DNA from: Membranipora membranacea
Lineage: Eukaryota; Bryozoa; Gymnolaemata; Cheilostomatida; Membraniporidae
NCBI GenBank assembly: GCA_914767715.1
Contig: OU612065.1
Span: 3,224,001 to 3,288,000, forward strand
Reading direction: 5' to 3'
Length of the DNA: 64,000 nucleotides
In this document: positions 51,099 to 60,600 of the stretch, one piece after another
Position numbering within the stretch: the first letter of the stretch is position 1
Layout: every line of letters starts with the position of its first letter
Position numbers and translations under genes: made by a program
Notes under the pieces: model-generated
Told to the model about the DNA's origin: nothing
The model's database searches: none
The model's input: the letters and a program-made list of their open reading frames with translations, nothing else

Positions 51099-51411
51099 CT
51101 TTTTATTAATCTGTGTAAAGAAATGTATAACAAATAACTATACCATAGATATAATAATAAAAAATACCTAACTATCAATATTAATAAATAATGTTTAGGC
51201 CTATTATATATTTTTATATAATTAATAATATATACATATATATATATATATCAAAATAAACAAAACAGTACAGTTGAATGTAAATAAATACACTTACATC
51301 TGATTGTCTGTATTGTTGTAAAATATGATCAGAGAGTTTCTCATGGTGGTGTGTGTTATACTGGGCATCATTGAAGGCCTCTCTAATGATTCTCCTGCAA
51401 GATTTTGACAT
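36929..51411 (-). CDS. NCAPG: Condensin complex subunit 3 (CAP-G)
   Basis: Seventeen exons in minus order: 51298-51411, 45522-45698, 44729-44954, 43855-44085, 43181-43373, 42501-42650, 42106-42228, 41376-41589, 41052-41225, 40360-40593, 39734-39848, 39164-39323, 38632-38862, 38121-38472, 37857-37962, 37168-37381, 36929-37001. All phases agree; 1028 aa (human is 1015). Family landmarks are IIREAFNDAQ near the start, FVHSLKYVMVEYK, VRVHAIRALSRLQDPSDKQC, AIQALGLCCLCNQEVAR, and LIVLWYNPVTEDDVRLRHCL followed by GVFFPVFA. It is a HEAT-repeat subunit of condensin I that acts in mitotic chromosome assembly. The tail is acidic, then basic (SSRLKRAG, SSSKRKIKVPKL). The donor of exon 5 (AA|gttggt) is weak but is the only one that keeps frame. 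Intron 1 (5.6 kb) holds a LINE and a TIR element. Confidence 0.96.
44243..44596. mobile_element. TA-flanked TIR element (MITE), 354 bp, with tRNA-like insert
   Basis: The left end ccctataggagtttagttt is mirrored by the right end taaactcctataggg; both sides abut TA. The words gcgaaattta/gaaattaa repeat inside. A tRNA-like block with a B box occupies 44399-44481. It lies in the NCAPG intron between exons 3 and 4, and no transposase was seen. Confidence 0.8.
44399..44481 (+). repeat. tRNA-like sequence inside the 44243-44596 element
   Basis: It has an A-box-like ggtagtgtagtgtc, a loop-like ttagcaa and a perfect B box (gggttcgaatccc). A longer-than-usual arm lies before the B box. No convincing acceptor stem was found, so it is a tRNA-derived fossil rather than a working tRNA. 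Confidence 0.5.
45389..45419. repeat. Hairpin ttgaccagctttgt / acaaagctggtcaa
   Basis: Two 13- to 14-bp complementary arms are separated by a short loop in NCAPG intron 2. It may be a MITE remnant. Confidence 0.6.
45991..46982. mobile_element. TA-flanked TIR element with subterminal repeats, 992 bp
   Basis: The left end ggggaaggcgggatacattg is mirrored by the right end catacccgccttcccc; both sides are flanked by TA (45989-45990 and 46983-46984). The word ggggcacgttgagcc occurs at 46342 and 46366, inverted at about 46735-46749 and 46767-46781, and again direct at 46788. The last two form a hairpin. Looser versions lie at the ends. No transposase ORF was seen. It sits in NCAPG intron 1, next to the 3' end of LINE copy 2. 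Confidence 0.88.
47131..49853 (-). pseudogene. LINE ORF2: APE endonuclease and reverse transcriptase, broken by a 10-bp deletion
   Basis: The N-terminal part (from 49853) is an APE-type endonuclease (SNTRSVKGK, DIICLTETHLD, NILLVGDMNLPGIDW, SDHSLITV). The RT follows (NNYRPISLTS, FKKAFDKVPH, GVPQGSVLGP, LYADDTLLY). At about 47610-47626 the frame stops (KKCGKS, then TAG). Copy 1 has ten extra bases here (a repeated ggaaaatc unit) and stays open. The remaining RT C-terminus continues in another frame (47131-47625) to the normal stop. The frame has no nearby ATG at its start and overlaps the end of ORF1 in the -1 frame. Confidence 0.9.
49847..50860 (-). CDS. LINE ORF1 protein (PHD finger, coiled coil, RRM-like)
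   Basis: About 337 aa from the ATG at 50860; an in-frame ATG four codons upstream is also possible. A PHD-type zinc finger is clear (CATCGEKE, then WISCDACNQWYHGLC and WYCNIC). A coiled-coil stretch follows (NEVEKKWSDVLKRNTENINK). An RRM-like part has NAIITGV, PIKVRFDD and WEFIKRFNNHALREKQIFC. PHD-bearing ORF1 proteins are known in CR1-clade LINEs; they bind element RNA as nucleic-acid chaperones. The ORF is intact. Confidence 0.85.
   Translation of the reverse strand: MSQQRSQSPSSAAATGGRPSNNGKGGSTDDQNMNNNAEETCATCGEKELALLLSQNGTTGRQNRAVKVHSKWISCDACNQWYHGLCQELQQNEVTSITKLATKGVRWYCNICLADSDTQKSPEVFSKKMAQQITNIEKIVQSFAATNNEVEKKWSDVLKRNTENINKNTQVAQQAKILMEQSHQLKEEENRKNNAIITGVTEQDDSTAIQQIMELMKQECFAKNSEPMQAMRLGKKTEDQVQKRPIKVRFDDEQSKWEFIKRFNNHALREKQIFCKLDESQAVRNQQFQLRQEVRSLRTENGTNEYRIRNMQIQEKKDGSGDWKVMKPVSLKKSTEC
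51059..51093. repeat. (TA)n microsatellite
   Basis: About 17 TA units abut the 5' end of LINE copy 2. Another (TA)n-rich tract lies at about 51226-51250. Confidence 0.9.
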
Positions 51412-51648
51412 GTTAAACCTGAATCTACAGTTTAAGCTATTACATCAGTTCAATTTAATATTGGCGCCTTATGTTCTGAGGCTATTTATGAAACCGGATA
51501 TTACTCATTTGAATGATTTATGTATGAAATTAGCTTGTGCGTCCTTAGTATTTGCTGCTGCCCTAATGTATATGGCGGCCTTCATTCAATCGAAATAAAC
51601 ATTTGTCAGTCAAAAAAATAATTGGATGCATCCAATTACTTTATAATA
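51412..51648. promoter_or_regulatory. Divergent promoter of NCAPG (-) and the SR-like gene (+)
   Basis: Only 237 bp separate the two start codons. Candidate elements are an E2F-like ttggcgcc (51461-51468), a CHR-like tttgaa (51508-51513), a YY1-like atggcggcc (51572-51580), and a 16-bp perfect palindrome attggatgcatccaat (51621-51636) holding CCAAT on both strands. E2F and CHR motifs fit a mitotic gene such as NCAPG. All site assignments are by eye. Confidence 0.6.
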
Positions 51649-54600
51649 ATGGGAAAAAGAAGTAAAACCAGTCGCAGAACAAGGTCTAGGTCAATAGATG
51701 AGCCAAGATACTCAAGGTATGGAAACCAGGAAGTTGCATTCAATAGCCTACATAAACTTATCTGACTGATTTCCTTACCTCAGTTTCCTTACCTCAGATG
51801 AGGTAGCACATCCTATTGATTTGTCGAAGAAATCGGTTTAGGGATGCCTCTAAATGTTAGGACCAGGGTTTAGACCAGGGAATGTGGTTTTAACAGCATG
51901 GCGCTGTTTAGGGTTGGGCGGTTTTCTGCCCTCTCATCTCACGGATTGTCCGAGGCAGGAAACTGGCGTGGTAAACACTTTTGTTTGTGGCCACAGAGTT
52001 AGGTTCACCTCTGGCGGCTGCTCTGGTGGTCATTGTAGCGTTTTCCCTGTCTTCGGTGATTTCATCGTATGCTTTAGAGAGAGCATGGTGTTGGTTCTCG
52101 TTCTGAAGAACTCTAGTGAGCAGATGTGATACACTCACACTGGTATAATAATATTATTGTTGTTTTTGCTCTCTCACTCACACCAGGGAATTCTCCCTGC
52201 TCACACACTCACTGACTAACTCGCTGTGACGGTTGTGTGTCAGTGTCACATTTACCAATGAGATGGAGTTCATTACATACATCAAGCGCTATCTCCTTGC
52301 ATACACAATCACACATTTTTTAAACTAAACTAAAGATATACCTATTTAAAATGGGCCCCTGGGACTTACATGTCTTTACTTTGCCAATGTCCACTATCAA
52401 CCACCCAAAAAAAAACAAACAGGGTAAGACACAAAAAATTACCCTGTTTGGTTTTTTTTGGGTGGTTGATAGTGGACATTGGCAAAGTAAAGACATGTAA
52501 GTCCCAGGGGCCCATGCTATTTAACTAAAGTAGATTATTCAGCTAGTTCAGAAAACATGGCATGTATTTGTTTGTATGTCTGAACAAGTTTGTTAGGGAC
52601 TGTGAGCTCTTGGTGGTGTGAAACAACAGCACCGTGACCGTGCTCTGTCACTATGTTGTGAAATAAGTCTTGGGGCTGTCCTGCCAAGGAGTTAATCTTT
52701 GGTCCTAAGGGAATGACTTTGATCGGCTGGGTCGGGAAGATAACCAGGCCCAATGCTAGCCATTACTATCCTGAAAGGACAAAGATATAAAATGGTTAAT
52801 CAATAAACAGGTCCCTGGCAGGCATATGCTAAGTGATTGAAAGGGCTGTAGCTTTTACCCGTGGGTGTGGAGATGCTTTTTTGTTTGTTTAATTTCAAAC
52901 CCTCTCTCCAGAGATTTTTACTTGAAATAAAAACTTTTCACTGGGAGATGCTTTTTTTTTTGTTTAATTTCAAAACCCTCTCTCCAGAGATGTTTACTTG
53001 AAATAAAAACTTTTCACTGGGTGCATAATATTGCTAAAAATAATCCTACCTATGGGCAAAGGTAGGGTGTCGGTCGGCAGCAGGGCTGAACTGCCTCCTC
53101 CTTATACAGGGAAACTAAAATTAGGGATGATCTTCCCAGGGATATCTGTCCTGTTGTTAGGGAACGATAATATATCCTATTTTACACCTAAAAAGTTCCT
53201 GATACATGTTTTACATTGTATCTGCTCTCCATATAGGAAGTTGACACTGGGCAGCCCCAAGCTCTATCCTCCCTTTCAATATAAGTTCTGCTAATTGGGG
53301 CACTAACATCAACCTGTTATAAGACCAATGTGTTGGAGAGATAAGACCACCTCATACATTTTTATGACAAGTCATTTTCTAGGAGGTCCCACCTTTAAAT
53401 AATTTCTCCAGTCTAGTTTGTTTGAGACAAAACAAGCATGTCATTGTTTAAAACAAAACAAGCATGTCCTAACCACTCAACTCCAAATCAAAATCATAGC
53501 ACAGCGATTGGAAAGCAACATTTAAATTCATGTCCGTCCATCTGGTTTTGTTTGTGTATAACTAGGGGGCTGGTGGCCTTTTCGTGTCATAAGTGGGGAG
53601 GGTAGTTATATGTGCCTGTGCTGAGCAGAGGACAATAGTTGACCTGGATCCCCAAAATTTTACTGCTAGAACACATATTTGATGTCAGTCAGGTTGATGT
53701 TCCACTCAGTATGGTTGTCGGTAATGATATGATTATTGGAGTTGTTAAAGTTTGAGATATGCGTGATTCCTGAGAATCTTCTCATATCCCCAGCAAATAG
53801 ATTGCAAGTAATGTATTTTCATATCCACTTCCCTTAGGAAGCAAAAAAATCGCTGAGAAAGAGTCGATCTAATACTAGACAGTTGACATATGGTTCTATG
53901 AATCTCAAAGCATTCAGTCTTAAGTGGTTATTCACTAAAAATTTACAGACATACTAGCTGGCACCTGTTCATGTATATCCCAATATAATCAGGTTCATGC
54001 TGAAGTATCTTAACACACAGGCAAAATGTGTGATTATTAACGTCAAAATCAGGGTATGAAATTAGTTATCTAGCCGTAGTTACCGTCTTACTAGTTGATA
54101 ATAATGATGTCATCACCCAGGGCGTTAATTTCATACCCTGATTCTGAGGATAAGTTTGTGCATATTATTTTCCCATTAGGTGACAGTTTCGAGATTTAAG
54201 CCTCAATTGGTTATCTTTGAGTTATACATTCAGTAAGCACACATTTGTCTGAGTGGCAGCAGTAGTTTGGGATCGATGGTTATTCAGTCACTGGACTACC
54301 ATGTTAGAAATAGAAAGCTAAAAAATAATCTGAAAAGTAAAGCGGATATTTTACTTTTGAATACTTGTAGGCACACAGATTCCTCTGTACGGAAGCATGA
54401 CTCGGATAAAGGAAAGAAACGAAGGTAATGTGCAGTCATTTAAAAAAAATCAGTGTAGTCTAGGTACAGTGACCTTGCTGCTTCTGTCCTTTATAATTGA
54501 TTTTAGTCCATGAGCCACATATTCAAGTCTGCCTAGCACCTTGACACTATTATTACATCTCATTATTTTTTCATCACCATTGTGTGCAATTATCAGAAAT

Positions 54601-57600
54601 AGCAATCACAAGATATAACAGTTTTTCTTATATAATGAATATATACTTTCTTTACAACAAAGTCCAGCATTTCTCCCTCAATTAAGTAAAATGAAAATTT
54701 ATTTTTGCTCATCAAAGAGGCCTCTTGTTTATTCAAGTATGTATCTAACTTCAAAAGAGTTCCAGCTTCTACATTCGGTCATGCTCTACATTATATTGCC
54801 TGTTTGATTCGACAGGAATTTGAAAGAAAAGTGAGACCATTAGGTTGTGAATCTGTTGTGATTAGCTCCATAGAACCGACAGCGTTTGTAATGTAATTAT
54901 ATGGTTTTCCCCAAAGACTTCAGTAGTTCCTACATCCCACATTATCAAGACAACTACCCCACCAATATCAGATTAAGTTTAGTACAAGGTTTTATATTGG
55001 CTTATTTTGTCTTTAATTCTAGTTAGCCTAACATGATATGGACAAGGAACAGTGAGCAAAAATCTCATATTATTAGGTATATTTTACAGGTCTCGGGATC
55101 GATCCTATTCACCAGATACAACAAAGAGACACAGGTAGGTAATTGTATACCACAAGCTGCTAATTCTTACTCTGGGTTGTCTGTCCTTGTACTTCAAGTA
55201 TTCGCTAGAGTACAGTATGATTAGGAACATTTGCCGTCGTCAAAGAAAGACCTTGATTTATAGATCATTGGTCCCTACCTCTTACCATTAGTCCACTACC
55301 GACAGAAAAATGTTGATTCTGAAATAATTGTTAGTCACTACAATGAAATAAATGACACATATCAGCATCTTTATTATTTTATATGTTATTGGTATACTAA
55401 TACACTACATTTATCATTTGTGATTATCCTTTTAGGAGGCAATCAGATTCTGACAGCTCGTCTGGCAGATCAAAAGACAGAAGAAGGTAAGTACATGTCG
55501 TACTTTATAACAATATATTCAAACAGAAGTAAGTTTATTGTGTGCTGCCCTGATGTGAACATGCATTATTCATTGCATGCTGTATTTAGATCAAGTTTGA
55601 TCAAGAGTGCCTGCATTCCAGTTGCGCCCCTTTCACTGGTCATGTCGCAGCCTTTTTATGGCGTGATCAGTGGAGGGGAAGCAACTCCGAATACGAGCAA
55701 ATGGACCGAGCTGTATTATATGCAGATTTAATGTATTTCGGGCATTGAATCTAATTCAGTGATTTCGGGTAATTGTTGAGCATTATGACAAGAAATCTTT
55801 GTTCAAATGCAGGTTTGTGTACAATCCATTATTAGATTTCTCGAGTGAGAAAACTGCATGTTTTAGACCAAATTATGCTCATGAAGCTATAATAATTCAA
55901 AAATCTCAACATATAAAACCCAACTCAGCAAACGCTTTGATCAAGATCCAGTTAACCTCCTTACTGGATTTCTGATTTTTAGAATGATAAATTAGTAATA
56001 CATTTTGAGAAGTAATTTTGCACAATTGTGTCTTCCCGGATTTGATCTCTGGTAAAGTTAATGAGGAAAGTGTCAATATGGCATAATAATACTTCATGGT
56101 CGCATTGCCTGAGTCAGGTTCTGGGGTCGCATTGCAAGAGTGGTAGCCTAAAAACACAATCCTTGACAAAAATTGTTATGTTTTTATTTGGTCATAAATT
56201 TCCAGTACATGTTGAGAAAAAAAAACCCGATTTAAAAATAGTATTTTATGCCCAAAATTTTCAGAGGTGTCACTGTGTCTCAATATCAGCTACTTTTTGG
56301 TCTGCCTTTTCACCTAAACTGTTGCATATTCATGGCTAACCTCAGGACACAAATTAGTAATATCTTACCTGACCAAAACCTGCAGTGAAGCAATATTTAT
56401 TTCTATGATATTTCTATGATGATACCAACCACAGATCAAAGCACAAGTTGTTTTATACCTCCACTAGACAGAAGGTCATCTGCAAACATTAAAGATGAAA
56501 ATGGACTAAAATGTCGGAGTCTCCAGACGTATTTAGCCAGATCAATCATCCCAGTGATTCTGACTATAAATATTGAGATGATCATGTTTGGACGGCCATC
56601 CTACTGAACACTGATTTGAAGTTGGTTGACCGTAAGAGAACTTGAAGTTAATACCTTCAGATAAGGTCAGATTTAGACAATTTTAGAATACAATGTCTCA
56701 ACTGGTGTGGGTGAAGTGGGATGCAATGGCTGTGTCTGGTCTAATACAAATTATGTAATATAAATTTCAAATGTAATAGTTGGTGAGATGTCATCTTCTG
56801 GACCTAGGTTAACGAACCTATAACATCCACTGAAGTCCAAATTTACATTCACCTCCTTTTAGTATCCTGAAGAAACTTACAACTTACAAAACTGTTGATG
56901 TGCGAATAAAACATTTCTGTGGTCAGAGATTTGTCTGCATACAGGGCACTAGAGAAATATTATGATTACTAAATATCTTACTTCTGAATGGGCATGTTAA
57001 TTAATGCTAATTTTCAAATTCATCCAACATGAGGTCTTATCCCATGAACTCATCCTCCAATAAGCACCAGTCATCCAGCTCCAATAGGCTACAATCTTTA
57101 CTAGCCTACAATATCTACTAAGGTCAGCAGCCCCCATAGGCAACCTATGAGCCAAATACAAAATCTTCTCACTTTAACTTCACAAAAATCTCCTAGTCCC
57201 ACGACAAAGCTATGCACTGGTATCTGATTGTAATTGTTAGGTCAAAAACTTAATAGATGTAATAATAACAATAGGTCAGGCTAACCTGAAGCTGAATTAT
57301 CTCCATTAGCAACAAAATGATGTCCCCTGAGGATGCTGTAGCGTCAGACTGTCAATTTTTAACTTCTGATTGTTAACTACCAGTATATAATATAGCACAT
57401 TGAGGCAGGTGGTCTCATGTAATGTACAGTTTTACCCAATACTAAAGTATCTATATTATCTGCAAGAAGTAGTCAATGCTATTAATTATATTGGTATGGA
57501 TGAATTTACACATGGGGTGATTACCTGTTAGCTTTGAATTACAGGACATTGGTGCATTATAAGCTCACATAGTACTGCCTGTGATATTTTAGTTCATAGT

Positions 57601-60600
57601 ACATTCTGCAAAACTTGGCTGATACCAACACACAGGCAGTGCTCTTTGTATTTTTGATCAGTGTGTTATCAGTAGAGATATTATTATCCAATATTGAACA
57701 CAATACAATATCCCCTAACACGCAATCTAGCACCCCTCTTTGTATCAAAACATCCATACAAATTAAGCCCTACAGTTGAGTGACTGCTACTGCTTAGTGG
57801 CAGTTTTCAATAATGAATTCTCAACACCCAGTTGATCTTCTCAACATTCACTTCTAGGTACATAAAGGCCACATATGTATAAGGAGTGATACTGAGTGCC
57901 GTTGATGCTAATAAGAATTGAAGAGGGTACACAAGGGCACTATCTGCTGTATATTATGGAATTCTGATATATCATAAAGCAACCTATCCTGTTCCATTAT
58001 GTCAAGTTGGATAGCCATGTACAGCAATTGATTTCAAAAAATGTGTCAAGGCTAATTCTGGCAAAGCTAAAAGTCTGCATTCCATGTTTGCTAGAGATTC
58101 ATGTTTTAATACGTAACCTAAAGTATGTTGACCATAGGGGCGAAAGACCTGGTGCTCGCCATGCCCAGCGATGAAGTACGTGGAGTTAGCGACCTGCTCT
58201 ATACAAAGATCATAGTACATGGCGTGCATAGTTTCTAATTCTCTCAGCTCTTCTTGTAATTCTTCGTCGGAAAATTCATTTTTCAACTCACGTTGAAGTT
58301 TATCGTGAAAATGCTTATATAATAAGTGATCGGCTCTGTTAAATTCTAGTATATCTTCATTCTCAGCGTCAGTATAATGTTTTTGTTTTGTCAAATGCTG
58401 CATGGCATTCTGCTTGAAGTATATTATGTCTTTGGTAGTCCAGTTAAGCTTTTTCTTTAGAAGGATAAGAGATTCGTCAAAAAGTTCGGTTATCATGACA
58501 AGAGTCATGGAGTTATCTATCTTAGATATGAGATTCTGTATTTTCTTTTCATTCTCCATATCACTGGCTGATAAGCCTAAATCATGAGCTTGTAGGCTGC
58601 GGACTGGCATCTTTGTACGTGGGCATTTGCCAAAGCGCAGTGTTTCATAGGCTTCACTAGACCGAAAGCGTTCTATTGGCATCCCAAAGCAATATGTATC
58701 GAGATTATAGTACTGATATGCAGACCTGAACAGCGAGGCCGGCTCTCGGAGTATTGTGATAAAGGCAGTGTCCGGCACCATTATCTTATGCATCTCTCTC
58801 TCGTCAAATACAGCATGGTGAGCTAATACCTGATACTTGCTAATACCAGCCTGCTTCCTTACAAAGATCTCCGCATTAAATTTGTGGGGCCAAAAGAAGG
58901 AAGCTTTGTACGAGGGAAGGGCTATCGTCAGATTGTGAAGTATAGCATAACGTAGTATAATGTTTTGGATAGTTGAGCTGCCAGTTTTATGTGTTTTCAA
59001 AAACAGAACTCCTTTATAAGCGCTTGGGGTCTGTTCAGTATATGATATCACAGTTTTAAGCTTAGAAGGGTCCAATATTGTTTTAGCCTGATTGGGTGTC
59101 GCTATCACATCATTAGATACCAAATCGTCTAACTTTCGTCTGTCATATGATGGAGAACCGTGGGTGTGTTTGAGATCAGTTGTGAATGTGTACTTAGTAT
59201 TGCGATATTCACTGTATTTGTAAACCAGATACCCACAATCAACTATGAGCAGAAGGACGAGAACACCGAGGATCTGCTTCACTCTCCTCATCATTGACTT
59301 AGTGTTATATCCTTATTACACTGTATACTTGGTCTACTGTATCACTAGTCCTCTGTATCAAAAGTCGAACTCAGTTAATCTCATCAAACCACTAAAATAA
59401 AGTAATGTGAAGTATGACAGGATATCATCATGATAGTATGTCTAGCGTATCTTGTCTAAGCTACTGTCTGAGTGCTTGTGATTATGTAAGAGAATGATCC
59501 GTGTGTACTATGATCTTACCTGTCTTGTGAACATTTGTAGAACTCTGCTCATTTAGAAGTATCGCATTGCTCTAATGCACATTCCACATACATCAGCAGT
59601 ACACCTCACTTAGAGCTGGATATCCTTTAGGTCACCCTAGTAGCAAAGATTATAAATAGTCATTGCTAGTAGTGAGCTCCACATAAAAGCCTATTTTAAA
59701 ATATAATAGATCGTCCACATTCACTATCACAATCAGCCTCTGCTGAGCTTATGTTTACCTAGAATTGTGAACGCCTCATTTGTTTGCGAGGTATTGATTT
59801 CTAAGAATGATTACAAATTTGATTCGTTGTTTGAACAACATAAATCACTATAAGCTGTTTAACCGCAGTGAATGGATGTTGTACATAATGGATTTCTTAT
59901 AATGAGGTTCAGGCTAGGCAGGGTGTTATCATTTTTATGCTGACATACAAAGCTGTAATACTCACTATTTTGTCCTGTATTTGTGACAACAAAAATTGAT
60001 GTAATAATAGCACTCTAAATTCAGCAGTTGCGCTTGGCTACTCCTGCCTCTGGTGAGACAAATTTGCGAGTTGTTGGATAATTGACGGGTCCATATGTAA
60101 CGTAAGCAAAGGTTATTTGGTTGCAATATCTAACAATAATCTTATCAAGGAACAGCATGCAGAGAAACCTCTGGGACTGCCTGAGAGTTAACGCATCACC
60201 AAGTTGATGCTTTACTTATACAATGGCTCACAGCATTACTTATCCGTCATATCTTATTGTTGATCTGTTACAAATACTTGTTTCCATCCCAGTGACAAAA
60301 AGCTATCAGAAAAATTCTGCTAATCTAGGTATTGTGCACCCTGACATAGATATCCATATTCAAACACTCACTAAAACACACGCCATCAAAAATATAGAAG
60401 ACAATGGTTTCAATGATTTTTGAATTAAATGTCCCTCTAGAAAATGCCGAACTATTGAATATAGAGGAGCATGGGGCAGAGATAGTGTTTTAGACCACCT
60501 TGTATACACTTGAAATGATATTCTATTTTAGACGATCCTATATAGAGTTCTTATATTTTCTTCTATTTTGTTCATGTTTATTTCTTCGGGCCAGAGTATT

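Larger units (their letters stand above)
52525..54370. other. Intron 1 of the SR-like gene, remaining part
   Basis: It holds a tandem duplication (52868-53020) and a small TIR element (54048-54142). An open frame on the minus strand (52535-52753) is discussed among the rejected items. No gene was recognised. Confidence 0.4.

Noticed and set aside
52535-52753. Minus-strand frame of about 72 residues with protein-like composition (VIFPTQPIKVIPLGPKINS and further)
   Set aside because: There is no ATG start. The good acceptor just upstream is followed by stops in two of three frames, and the third runs only to a short stop. I recognise no family. It could be an exon or pseudogene fragment, but the support is too thin.
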